Below are positions 34,899 to 43,425 of a stretch of DNA of 64,000 nt, one piece after another. The stretch spans positions 176,377 to 240,376 of the forward strand of contig NZ_BMKU01000004.1 in NCBI RefSeq assembly GCF_014644495.1. The letters run 5' to 3'. This stretch comes from Pseudarthrobacter polychromogenes (GTDB lineage: Bacteria; Actinomycetota; Actinomycetes; Actinomycetales; Micrococcaceae). Below the pieces are notes generated by a model. That model saw only the letters and a list, made by a program, of their open reading frames with translations. It had not been told where the DNA came from and did not search any database. A program made the position numbers and the translations under genes. The stretch's first letter is position 1. Each line of letters starts with the position of its first letter.

Positions 34899-37655
34899 AT
34901 GACCTCCACCAGCCGCGACGCCGACGTCGACACTTCGCTCCGCGCGCGGCCTGCACCCACCCGGCTCCGCGTTGAACACCTGAAAGAGGCCTTTGGAATC
35001 ACGGTAAGTGCACCGCGGATGTGCTGGGCCCCGCCGGCCGGCACGGTGCTGCAGACGGCATACCAGATCACGGCGGACAACGGCTGGGACACGGGAAAGG
35101 TCACCTCTGCCCGGCACCAGTTGATCCCCTACACCGGCCCGGCGCTGCAGTCCCGCAGCCGGTTCGAGTGGCGGGTGCGGACGTGGAACACAGACGCCGA
35201 CGGCTCAGAAACCGAAAGCGCATGGTCCGATCCGATGGCAGTAGAGCTGGGACTCCTGCACGCCTCTGACTGGACGGCGCAATGGATCGGCCCGGAAGAA
35301 CCGGACGTTCCGGCCCCCGAAGAACGCCCCGGTTACGCCCTCCACAAGGCCTTTACCCTGGACGCGGCCCCGGAGATTGCCCGCGCCTACGCCACCGCCC
35401 ACGGCGTCTACGAGCTGTTCCTGAACGGCGGACGGGTGGGCGACCAGCAGCTCACCCCCGGCTCCACCAGCTACAACACCACCCTCCAGGTCCAGGCCTA
35501 CGACATCACCGCACTGCTGCGGCCCGGCACCAACATCATCAGGGCCGTCCTCACCGACGGCTGGTACCGCGGAACCTTCGGATACATGCGCGACGCCGAC
35601 ATGTACGGCAGCAGCACGGCCCTCCTTGCGCAGCTGGAGATACAGTCCGGGGACAGCAGGACCGTCATCGGCACCGACGGGTCGTGGCGGGTGTCCCGGA
35701 CGGAGATCCTCAGCGCTGACCTGATGGCAGGGCAGCGGACGGACTTCCGCTCGCTGGAGGGCAGGGCCGACGACGGCGCACCTTGCGCAAGTGCCGCGGC
35801 GGAGGCCGGTGCCGCCGTCGTCCTTAACTGCAGCTACGGAACACTGACCGGCCCGGTGGCCCCGCCCACCCGAATCGTGGAGGAATTCCCGCCGGTCTCC
35901 GTCACCAGGCTGGCCAGCGGCCGCCAGGTGGTGGACTTCGGCCAAAACATCCACGGCTGGGTGCGGCTCTCCAGGCTGGGCGGGCCGGGCGAGGCGGTAA
36001 CTCTCGTGTACGGCGAAGCTCTTGATGCCACAGGCGACGTTACCCAGGACCACCTGCGCCCGCACGACTTCCAGCGCCCCGGCCAGTTCCTGCCTGCCGG
36101 CCAGGTTGACGTGGTGACCGCCTCGGGCGCTCCGGGGGAAGTGTTCGAACCCCGCCACACCACCCACGGATTCCAGTACGTGTCCGTCCAGGGCCTCACC
36201 ACGGACTTGGCGGCGGAAGACATCACCGCCTGTTTGGTCCACACGGACCTGGAACCCGTAGGCAGCTTCACCTGCAGCGACCCGCGGCTCAACAAGCTTC
36301 ATGACATCGTCCAATGGAGCTTCCGGGACAACGCCTGCGAGGTTCCCACCGACTGCCCGCAACGCGAAAAGGCCGGCTGGACCGGGGACTGGCAGCTGTT
36401 TGTGCCCACCGCCGCGTACCTCTACGACGTCACCGGTTTCTCGCGGAAATGGCTCCGGGATGTCCGCGCCGACCAGTGGGAAAACGGCGTCATCGCGAAC
36501 ATCTCACCGTCGGCTGGGCCGGGGTTCACTTCGGCTGAGTTCATGGCGTTCACGAACGGGTCCTGCGGCTGGGGCGACGCGATCGCGATGGTGCCGTGGG
36601 AGCTGTACCTGGCTACCGGTGACGCCGGTCTCCTGGCTGGAAACTGGGACGCGATGAACCGTTGGCTTGGCTTTGTCCGGACCACTGCGGAAACCCAGCG
36701 GCACCCGTCAGTCACCGCTGCCGGCGCGGTTCCAGCGCCGCACGAAAAGTACCTGTGGGACACCGGCTTCCACTTCGGCGAATGGATGGAGCCGGACGGT
36801 GCGGAACCGGACCTGTTCGCCGCCCGCTCCGCAGACCACGGCATCGTGGCCACCGCATATTACCGGAACACCACTGCGGTCATGGCCCACGCTGCTGCGG
36901 TCATGGGCAGGCCGGAGGAAGCGCGGGCGCTGGCAAACCTTTCGGAAAACATCCGGCAGGCGTGGGAAAAGGAATACCTGGACCCGGCTGGCCAGGTAAC
37001 CCAGCCAAGCCAGGCGAACTGTGTCCGGGCGCTCGCCTTTGACCTGGTCAGCCCGCAGCACCGTTCCAGCGTTACCGCCCAGCTGGTTTCACTCATCCGG
37101 GAAGCCGGCACCCACGTGGGCACAGGCTTCCTGGCCACGCCCTACCTGCTGCCCGTCCTGGCGGACAACGGCCAGCTGGGCCTGGCCTACGAGCTCCTGA
37201 TGCAGGACACGGAACCTTCCTGGCTGACCATGGTGGACCGCGGCGCCACCACCATGTGGGAGCTCTGGAACGGCCTCGACGCCGACGGCACCGCGCACCA
37301 GTCGCTCAACCACTACAGCAAGGGCGCCGTGGTCTCCTTCCTGCACCGTTACACGGCCGGGCTCCGCCAGGCTCCCGGGAGTGCGGGGTATCAACGGATC
37401 ATCATCGAGCCGCGCCCCGGCGCAGGCCTGGCCTCCGCTGCGACGTCCCACATCGGGCCGCAGGGACGCATTGACGTGGCATGGGAGATCGACGACGGCG
37501 TGCTGGCACTTCGCGCCACGGTACCTTCCGGAACCACGGCCGAAATCCGGCTTCCCGGTGAACCTGTGGCCATCGTCGGCCCGGGGAAACACTCCTTTGT
37601 TGCCGCCGCGGGCGGCTCCACACCACACTTCCACCAAGCAAGGAGCACACTATGA
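34899..37655 (+). CDS. Alpha-L-rhamnosidase, GH78 (second copy, BsRhaB-like active site)
   Basis: The 918-residue protein has an N-terminal Ig-like domain (LRVEHLKEAFGITVSAPRMCW), a rhamnose-binding beta domain (AHGVYELFLNGGRVGDQQLTPG, DGWYRGTFGYMRD) and the GH78 barrel. Its acid motif PTDCPQREKAGWTGD (Asp485, Glu490, Trp494, Asp497) is one residue shorter than in the other two GH78 copies and has the Asp-Glu-Asp spacing of Bacillus RhaB. The later GEMTSFNHY motif is AHQSLNHYSKG here, while TTMWELWNG is kept. ATG 34899 has AGGAG ten bases upstream. The end overlaps the next hydrolase gene by four bases. Confidence 0.92.
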   Translation: MTSTSRDADVDTSLRARPAPTRLRVEHLKEAFGITVSAPRMCWAPPAGTVLQTAYQITADNGWDTGKVTSARHQLIPYTGPALQSRSRFEWRVRTWNTDADGSETESAWSDPMAVELGLLHASDWTAQWIGPEEPDVPAPEERPGYALHKAFTLDAAPEIARAYATAHGVYELFLNGGRVGDQQLTPGSTSYNTTLQVQAYDITALLRPGTNIIRAVLTDGWYRGTFGYMRDADMYGSSTALLAQLEIQSGDSRTVIGTDGSWRVSRTEILSADLMAGQRTDFRSLEGRADDGAPCASAAAEAGAAVVLNCSYGTLTGPVAPPTRIVEEFPPVSVTRLASGRQVVDFGQNIHGWVRLSRLGGPGEAVTLVYGEALDATGDVTQDHLRPHDFQRPGQFLPAGQVDVVTASGAPGEVFEPRHTTHGFQYVSVQGLTTDLAAEDITACLVHTDLEPVGSFTCSDPRLNKLHDIVQWSFRDNACEVPTDCPQREKAGWTGDWQLFVPTAAYLYDVTGFSRKWLRDVRADQWENGVIANISPSAGPGFTSAEFMAFTNGSCGWGDAIAMVPWELYLATGDAGLLAGNWDAMNRWLGFVRTTAETQRHPSVTAAGAVPAPHEKYLWDTGFHFGEWMEPDGAEPDLFAARSADHGIVATAYYRNTTAVMAHAAAVMGRPEEARALANLSENIRQAWEKEYLDPAGQVTQPSQANCVRALAFDLVSPQHRSSVTAQLVSLIREAGTHVGTGFLATPYLLPVLADNGQLGLAYELLMQDTEPSWLTMVDRGATTMWELWNGLDADGTAHQSLNHYSKGAVVSFLHRYTAGLRQAPGSAGYQRIIIEPRPGAGLASAATSHIGPQGRIDVAWEIDDGVLALRATVPSGTTAEIRLPGEPVAIVGPGKHSFVAAAGGSTPHFHQARSTL

Positions 37656-38665
37656 CCGTGGATGCAGCCAACCACACCACCGGCACCACCGGGACAGGAC
37701 AGCGGACTGAACAACCGGCCCCTGCCCGCCCGGATGGCACGGACGTCCCGCCCTTTCCCGTCTTCGACGCGCCGGGTGTTCCCGAAAACGTCTCGGACGT
37801 GTCCGCGGTACACCGGGAAGTCACGTACACCCGGGCCATTGGCTTCCGGCCGTTGAAGATGGACATCTGGCTGCCCCGGCAGGCAGCCGGCCCCGTTCCA
37901 CTGGTGGTGTGGGTGCACGGCGGTGCGTTCCAACTGGGCGACCGCCGCGAACTGCCGCCCACCTTTGCCCCCAACTCCGTGTTCCGGCTGCTCAACGAGG
38001 CCGGCATCGCCTGCGCCACGGTTGACTACCGGCACTGCCTGGAAGCACCGTTCCCGGCGCAGCTGCACGACCTCAAAGCGGCTGTCCGCTACCTGCGGGA
38101 ATACGCGGATCACCTCAACATCCATCCGGACCAGTTCGGAGCCTGGGGTGAGTCTGCCGGCGGCCACCTCGTGGCCATGCTTGGGCTGACAGGGAACCGG
38201 GAGGACCTTGACGGCGGCCTGGGTGCGCAGGGGCACCCAAGCGGCGTCAGCGCCGTCGTCGACTTTTATGGCGTCTCCTCACTGGTGGATATCCCGCCCA
38301 TGGACACTCCGGACGGACTCTTTCCGCCAGCTTTGACGGCAGCGGTTCCGGCAGGGATGTCCCTGCAGCCTGGACCGATGCTGGTGGGCGGCTCCGACAG
38401 CCCGGACCTGCTGGCCGCCGCCAGCCCGGTCAGCTACGTGGCCCCCGGCGCGCCGCCGTTCCTGCTGGTCCATGGCGACAGTGACGGCCTGGTGCCGCAC
38501 TTCCAGACAGACCTTCTTGCGGCCGCGCTCGCAGACGCGGGAGTGGAGCATCAGGTGGTCACCATCAAAGGCGGCGACCACTGCTTCTTCGGTGCGGAGG
38601 ACCAGCTGGACCACATCCTTGACGCCGCCGTCGGCTACTTCTCCCGGAAACTGGGCACACCATGA
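37652..38665 (+). CDS. Alpha/beta hydrolase (BD-FAE/acetyl-esterase type), first of three
   Basis: The 337-residue cytoplasmic hydrolase shows the oxyanion motif VVWVHGGAFQLGD, the nucleophile elbow FGAWGESAGGHLVAM, the acid Asp in LLVHGDSDGLVP and the His in GGDHCFFG. All catalytic residues are present. A low-complexity N-terminus of about 45 residues precedes the domain. It overlaps the GH78 gene before it and the next hydrolase gene after it by four bases each. In context it could hydrolyse the depside ester formed by the quercetinase or remove acyl groups from glycosides. The substrate is inferred. Confidence 0.87.
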   Translation: MTVDAANHTTGTTGTGQRTEQPAPARPDGTDVPPFPVFDAPGVPENVSDVSAVHREVTYTRAIGFRPLKMDIWLPRQAAGPVPLVVWVHGGAFQLGDRRELPPTFAPNSVFRLLNEAGIACATVDYRHCLEAPFPAQLHDLKAAVRYLREYADHLNIHPDQFGAWGESAGGHLVAMLGLTGNREDLDGGLGAQGHPSGVSAVVDFYGVSSLVDIPPMDTPDGLFPPALTAAVPAGMSLQPGPMLVGGSDSPDLLAAASPVSYVAPGAPPFLLVHGDSDGLVPHFQTDLLAAALADAGVEHQVVTIKGGDHCFFGAEDQLDHILDAAVGYFSRKLGTP

Positions 38666-39630
38666 CACCACGAACAGAACCAACAGCCGTTTCCCCTGAG
38701 GCTGCACCGGCCGGGACGCCCGGACAAATCGCCGCCGGTTTCGCCGAATACCTTGCCAGTCCCGACGGACCGCAGTTCCTCAACCCGGACGCGGTCCGGA
38801 CCCCGGGACCCGATGTCTCCATCCGCACCGTCACTGCCGACGGGCGGCATGGGCCGGTGGCCGTCCGGATTTATGGCGAACCGGCCGGCACGGACAGTCC
38901 CGCCCTCGTGTGGTTGCACGGCGGCGGATTTGTCAGCGGCAGCGTGGACATCCCCGAATCGGATTACCTGGCACGGGTACTGGCGGACCAGGGCACGCCG
39001 GTGCTGTCCGTGGACTACCGGCTGGCCCGCGACGGTGTGTCCTTCCCCATCCCGCACGACGACGCGTTGGCAGGGTGGTTCTGGGCGCGGGAGAATTCCG
39101 AATCCCTGGGGCTGAATCCTCGTCTCCTGTGCCTGGGCGGTGCTGGTGCCGGCGGCAACCTGGCCGTGGGTGCCGCGCTGTATCTGATTGACGCCGGCAA
39201 GCCCCTGCCTGCCAAGCTCCTGCTGGCCTATCCCTTCCTGCATGCCGAGCTCCCGCCCCCGGCCGGCGGACTGGACGAGGCGGTCATGGCGGAGCTTCCG
39301 CGCCACCTGCGGTTCACCCTGGAGGACTGCATCCGGACGGCGGAGAATTACGTTGGCGGCCCGGTCAGCATGGCGCCGTCCTACGCGATGCCCGGCTACG
39401 CCGACCCCGCCGGGCTTCCGCCCACGGCTTTGCTGGCCTGCGAATACGACGACGCACGCGGCTCCTCTGAGCTGTTTGCCTCGGCTTTGGAGCGGGCAGG
39501 GGTTCCGGTTTCCTACTTCCTCGCCCAGGGCGCGGTCCACGGCCATCTCAACCACACCGCTGGCCTGCCGGAAGGGCAGCCGGCCCTGGACTTCCTGGCT
39601 AGGGAACTGGCTGCGGCCACGGCAGTGTGA
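38662..39630 (+). CDS. HSL-family alpha/beta hydrolase lacking the catalytic serine
   Basis: This 322-residue protein aligns with the hormone-sensitive-lipase family: oxyanion motif VWLHGGGFVSGS, SVDYRLARDGVSFPIPHDD, acid region LLACEYDDARGSSELFA and His region GAVHGHLNH. At the nucleophile elbow, where GDSAGGN is expected, it reads GAGAGGN, so Gly162 (codon GGT at 39145-39147) replaces Ser. The frame is intact and in a tightly packed operon, so it is unlikely to be decaying. It may be a non-hydrolytic binder, a lyase or decarboxylase, or a partner of its two intact paralogues. Site C follows its stop. Confidence 0.85.
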   Translation: MTPRTEPTAVSPEAAPAGTPGQIAAGFAEYLASPDGPQFLNPDAVRTPGPDVSIRTVTADGRHGPVAVRIYGEPAGTDSPALVWLHGGGFVSGSVDIPESDYLARVLADQGTPVLSVDYRLARDGVSFPIPHDDALAGWFWARENSESLGLNPRLLCLGGAGAGGNLAVGAALYLIDAGKPLPAKLLLAYPFLHAELPPPAGGLDEAVMAELPRHLRFTLEDCIRTAENYVGGPVSMAPSYAMPGYADPAGLPPTALLACEYDDARGSSELFASALERAGVPVSYFLAQGAVHGHLNHTAGLPEGQPALDFLARELAAATAV

Positions 39631-39635
39631 TGCTG

Positions 39636-39650
39636 TTTCATTCAGTGAAA
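39636..39650. promoter_or_regulatory. Site C: putative IclR operator before the third hydrolase operon
   Basis: TTTCATTCAGTGAAA, within the 6-bp-armed palindrome GTTTCA-n5-TGAAAC (39635-39651), lies 106 bases before the chosen start of the third hydrolase. It matches site D at 12 of 15 positions and site A at 12 of 15. A related half-site TTGAGTGAAG occurs at 39686-39695. It implies a separate promoter for the hydrolase-FAH-monooxygenase-DUF3500 operon. Confidence 0.55.
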
Positions 39651-39756
39651 CCGCCCACGCGGACACCAGCAGCCGTGCCCCACAGTTGAGTGAAGACGCG
39701 GTCCGCAGCAGCGGCCGGCGGGGATAGAAACGGCGCGGCACAACATGGAGTCAACG

Positions 39757-40641
39757 ATGACGGCAGGGCAGGTCCTGAAGGGGATCGAGTTTTTCCACCC
39801 CGGGGGTGCAACCCCGTTGCTGCTGGACCTGTACCTGCCCGCCGGTTCCGATGCCGGCTGCGATACCGGCGCCGACGCCGGCGAATCCGGGTTCCCCGCC
39901 GTCATCCACTTCCACGGGGGCGGCTGGCGGATGGGGGAGCGGTCATCGCTCGGACCCACCGTGGACGGTTTCGGCCTGAGCCCCATCGAGCAGCTGGTGG
40001 AGGCCGGCTTCGTGGTGGCATCCGCCGACTACCGCCTGACAGATGCTGCCACATTCCCGGCCCAGCTGCTGGACGCCAAGGCCGCTGTCCGCTGGCTGCG
40101 CGCCCATGCTGCCGATTACGGGGTGGATCCGGGTCGTATCTACGCGTGGGGAGACTCGGCAGGCGGCCACCTGGCCAGCCTGGTGGGACTGACTGCGCGT
40201 GCCGCCACGGACGGTGCAACCGACGACGACGTCGCCGCCGTCGCTGCCTGGTATCCGCCCACGGATCTGAACCGCATGGGGGAACAGGCCCGGCCCGACG
40301 CCGTCGCCCGCGCGGATGACCCCGGCTCCCGTGAAGCGCTGTTGATCGGCGCCCAGCCCGCCGACGCCCCGGACAAGGCCAAGGCGGCCAGCCCCCTCAC
40401 CTATGTACATCCGGACGCGCCGCCGTTCCTCCTCGTCCACGGAACGGCGGACCGGTTCGTCCCGGTGGCCCAGTCCGCCAGCCTGACCGAAGCGCTGGAA
40501 AGTGCCGGTGCCGCCGTCGAACTTCTCCTGATTGAGGACGCGGACCATATGTGGCAGCTGCCGGACGGGACCCAGGCTGCCGCACGGCAGGCCACCGCCG
40601 CCACCATCGATTTTTTCCGCCGCCAAGCGCAGAAGCACTGA
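39757..40641 (+). CDS. Alpha/beta hydrolase (BD-FAE type), third of three
   Basis: The 294-residue hydrolase has the oxyanion motif VIHFHGGGWRMG, the elbow IYAWGDSAGGHLASL, acid Asp in LLVHGTADRFVPV and His in EDADHMWQLP, so it should be active. ATG 39757 is preferred because GGAG ends six bases upstream. ATG 39745 adds four residues. It is related to the first hydrolase (37652) but clearly distinct. It opens the operon that continues with the FAH hydrolase 55 bases later. A role on an ester or lactone of flavonoid breakdown is inferred. Confidence 0.86.
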   Translation: MTAGQVLKGIEFFHPGGATPLLLDLYLPAGSDAGCDTGADAGESGFPAVIHFHGGGWRMGERSSLGPTVDGFGLSPIEQLVEAGFVVASADYRLTDAATFPAQLLDAKAAVRWLRAHAADYGVDPGRIYAWGDSAGGHLASLVGLTARAATDGATDDDVAAVAAWYPPTDLNRMGEQARPDAVARADDPGSREALLIGAQPADAPDKAKAASPLTYVHPDAPPFLLVHGTADRFVPVAQSASLTEALESAGAAVELLLIEDADHMWQLPDGTQAAARQATAATIDFFRRQAQKH

Positions 40642-40696
40642 TCTTCCCGCAATCCGCCGGCGCGATCGCGCCCGGCAAGACCTGAAAGGCCCCTCC

Positions 40697-41593
40697 ATGC
40701 AGTTCATCGGCATCACTCACAACGGCGAACCCTGGGCAGCCGCCCTCGTGGACTCCCGGGTTTTCCCGCTCGCCCCTGTCAGCGACTTCTGGTCCGACCC
40801 CAGCGGCTGGCAGGACAAAGCAGAGTCGCTGGCACCTGACGCGTCCGCTTCCAAGGGGTCCCTTTCCGGCGCGTCCGACGCCGGCAGTTGGCTGGAGCGG
40901 ACCAGCATCACCGAAGTGCCGCTCGTCCCCGCCTCCGCACGGGTCATCTGCGTTGGCCTGAACTACAAGGCCCACGCAGCGGAGGGCAGCTACAAGGACC
41001 AGGAGCTGCCGCCCTACCCCACCCTTTTCGGCCGCTGGACGGCGTCCCTGTCCGTAGGCAACGTGCCCGTCCCGGTACCCGCCGGCGAGGCCGGCCTGGA
41101 CTGGGAAGGCGAAGTAGCCGCGTACATCGGGCAGCGGGTGGAATCCGCGGATGAGGCAACCGCGGCAGAAGCCGTCTTCGGCTACTCGACCTTCAACGAC
41201 ATCACCTCCCGCACCGCGCAGAAACTCACCTCGCAGTGGACGCTGGGCAAGAACGGCGACTTCAGCGGACCCCTCGGACCGCTGGTCAGCCGCGACGAGG
41301 TGGGAGACCTCCGCGACGGGCTACAGGTCCGGACCCGGGTCAACGGCGTCGAGGCTCAGAACGGGAACACCCGGGACATGATCTTCTCCGTTCCGGAAAT
41401 CATTGCGCTGATCAGCCAGACCTTCACCCTCCATCCCGGTGATGTGATCGCCACAGGCACCCCTGAAGGCGTGGGCTATGCCCGCACCCCGCAGTGGTTG
41501 CTCCAGCCGGGCGACACCGTCGAGGTGGACATCGACAGGCTCGGCACCCTGGTCACCCCCGTGGGAGACGTCTCGCTCCGGAGCCGTGCCTGA
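40697..41593 (+). CDS. Fumarylacetoacetate hydrolase (FAH) family protein
   Basis: The 298-residue enzyme belongs to the metal-dependent FAH family that cleaves or decarboxylates acylpyruvates. The C-terminal fold carries ICVGLNYKAHAAEG, the metal-binding Glu pair in GLDWEGEVAAYIG, the Asp in YSTFNDITSRTAQ and the closing motif VIATGTPEGVGYAR. An N-terminal domain of about 90 residues is present. Start ATG 40697 follows GAAAGG by seven bases. It overlaps the flavin monooxygenase start (TGATG). Hydrolysis of the ring-cleavage product of a hydroxylated A-ring, as proposed for FdeD in Herbaspirillum naringenin degradation, is a plausible role. Confidence 0.88.
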   Translation: MQFIGITHNGEPWAAALVDSRVFPLAPVSDFWSDPSGWQDKAESLAPDASASKGSLSGASDAGSWLERTSITEVPLVPASARVICVGLNYKAHAAEGSYKDQELPPYPTLFGRWTASLSVGNVPVPVPAGEAGLDWEGEVAAYIGQRVESADEATAAEAVFGYSTFNDITSRTAQKLTSQWTLGKNGDFSGPLGPLVSRDEVGDLRDGLQVRTRVNGVEAQNGNTRDMIFSVPEIIALISQTFTLHPGDVIATGTPEGVGYARTPQWLLQPGDTVEVDIDRLGTLVTPVGDVSLRSRA

Positions 41594-43425
41594 TGGGAAC
41601 CCTGCCCGTCACGTCACCAGAGCACGTCCCGGGGGAGGCGCAGGTCCTGGTCTCCGGCGGCGGACCGAGCGGCCTGTTCCTCGCCCTGGACCTGGCCGCG
41701 CGCGGGATCCCCAGCACCGTGATTGAACCCCGCAGCTCCGTGGACCACACTAGGCCGCGGGCCAAGACCACCAACGCACGCACCATGACCCATCTCCGCC
41801 GGCTGGGCCTGGCGGACGCCCTGCGCGCAGCGGCTCCGCTCCCGGTGGACTATGCGCAGGACGTTATTTTTTGCACCCACCTCGCGGGCCCAGCGGCCCA
41901 TGAGCTGCGCCGGTTCCGGAACGCCTTCCAGCTGGTCCCCGGCCGATATGGCCCGCAGCCCGAATGCGGCCAGCAGGTCCCGCAGCCGGTCCTCGAGGAG
42001 GTGCTCCGCGCCGCCGCAGCCCGCAACCCGCTGGTCACCTTCATCACCGGGTGGAGCGTGGTGGACGTGCAGGAACTGCAGGACCAGGAACTTCAGCGTG
42101 CAGAAGGCCAGGACACGGCAGGCCAGGGCACCGCGCCGCTGTACGCCGCCGTCGTCCAGGACGCATCCGGCAGCACGGCGACCATCCGGAGCAGCTATGT
42201 GGTGGGTGCCGACGGCGGTTCCTCCGCGGTGCGCCGCAGCCTGGGGATCCGCCTGGAAGGCGGTTCCGCTGCACTGTCCAATATCAGCATCCTGTTCCGC
42301 TCGAAGCAGCTGGGCCAGGCCATCACCCTGAACTCCGCCGTCCAGTACTGGGTGGTTGGGTCGGAGGCCGCCGGCATGGTGGGACGGATGGACCTGGCCG
42401 ACACCTGGTGGGCCATCATCCAGGGCGTGGACCCCACCAAGGAGGTAGCCCCCGGTGACGCCGCGGCCCTGGTCCGCTCCCTGGTGGGGACGGACGCGGC
42501 GGATATTGACGTCGATGTGGTGGCCACGGATCCCTGGACGGCGCGCATGCTCCTGGCCCCGCAGTACAGCCGGGGAAACATCTTCCTGGTGGGGGACGCC
42601 GCGCACCTGAATCCGCCCTGGGGCGGGCATGGCTTCAACACGTGCGTTGGCGACGCCGCCAACCTCGCCTGGAAGCTTGCGGCCGATATCCAGGGCTGGG
42701 CTGGGCCGGAGATCCTGGACAGCTACGGCCATGAGCGCCGCCCGGTGGCAGCGCGGACCATCCGCGACGCCGCCGCAAACGGCAAGGCCCTGGCGTACCA
42801 CTTCGCCGATCCCCGGCTGGACCACGACGGCCCCGACGGCGGGGCGGCACGTCGGGCGGTGCACGAAGCGCTTGCCGTTAAGCAGAGCGAGTTTGATTCG
42901 CTGGGCCTGGTGCTGGGCTACACATATGCTGATTCCCCGGCCGTGGTGCCGGACGGGTCCCCGGTCCCTGCCGAGGATCCCATCCGCTACGTTCCTTCCG
43001 CCACCCCAGGCGCGCTGCTCCCGCACGCTTGGCTGCAGGATTCCACTTCTTTGTACGACCGGCTGGGCGGCGGCTTCACCCTTCTGGCCGACGGCGGAGC
43101 GCTGGGCGGGGTGCGGGGAGAGCACGCCTTCGCCGAGGTGCTGGACGCCGGTGCCCGGCAGGGCATCCCGGTGGCAGTTGCCGAGGTTGGGCCCACCGGT
43201 GACGGCACCCCGCTGTCCGAGCTGTGGGGCGCCCCCGCGGTGCTGGTTCGTCCCGACCAGCACGTGGCGTGGCGTGGCAGTTCGGCGGAGGCCGCAGCGG
43301 CAGCTTTGGCCGTTGCTGCCGGGTTCGCCCCAGCCGGGGTATCACCGGGAACATCACCGCAGGGCACATCATTCAGCGTCCAGGACGAAACAAGGAGCAA
43401 CCGTGTCGACGCCGTCATTCCGTGA
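41593..43425 (+). CDS. FAD-dependent aromatic hydroxylase (MhpA/PheA-type)
   Basis: This 610-residue class A flavoprotein monooxygenase shows the dinucleotide fold QVLVSGGGPSGLFLALDLA, the DG motif VVGADGGSSAVRRSLG and the GD motif NIFLVGDAAHLNPPWGGHGFNT. A C-terminal thioredoxin-like domain (about 510-590) like that of phenol hydroxylases follows, and then a flexible tail. Such enzymes ortho- or para-hydroxylate phenols with NAD(P)H and O2. Between the FAH gene and the DUF3500 gene, hydroxylation of phloroglucinol-type A-ring products or of the intact flavonoid (compare FdeE) is likely. The start shares a base with the FAH stop, and the 3' end overlaps the next start by 23 bases. Confidence 0.9.
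   Translation: MGTLPVTSPEHVPGEAQVLVSGGGPSGLFLALDLAARGIPSTVIEPRSSVDHTRPRAKTTNARTMTHLRRLGLADALRAAAPLPVDYAQDVIFCTHLAGPAAHELRRFRNAFQLVPGRYGPQPECGQQVPQPVLEEVLRAAAARNPLVTFITGWSVVDVQELQDQELQRAEGQDTAGQGTAPLYAAVVQDASGSTATIRSSYVVGADGGSSAVRRSLGIRLEGGSAALSNISILFRSKQLGQAITLNSAVQYWVVGSEAAGMVGRMDLADTWWAIIQGVDPTKEVAPGDAAALVRSLVGTDAADIDVDVVATDPWTARMLLAPQYSRGNIFLVGDAAHLNPPWGGHGFNTCVGDAANLAWKLAADIQGWAGPEILDSYGHERRPVAARTIRDAAANGKALAYHFADPRLDHDGPDGGAARRAVHEALAVKQSEFDSLGLVLGYTYADSPAVVPDGSPVPAEDPIRYVPSATPGALLPHAWLQDSTSLYDRLGGGFTLLADGGALGGVRGEHAFAEVLDAGARQGIPVAVAEVGPTGDGTPLSELWGAPAVLVRPDQHVAWRGSSAEAAAAALAVAAGFAPAGVSPGTSPQGTSFSVQDETRSNRVDAVIP

Noticed and set aside
34899..37655. Loss of a catalytic residue in the CPQREKAGW motif of the second GH78
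   Set aside because: The Asp-Glu-Asp spacing (0, +5, +12) matches the Bacillus RhaB layout, so the acid motif is a known variant rather than a defect.
38662..39630. Pseudogene status for the serine-less hydrolase
   Set aside because: The frame is full length, overlaps its upstream neighbour by four bases and keeps the other catalytic regions, which argues for a maintained gene.
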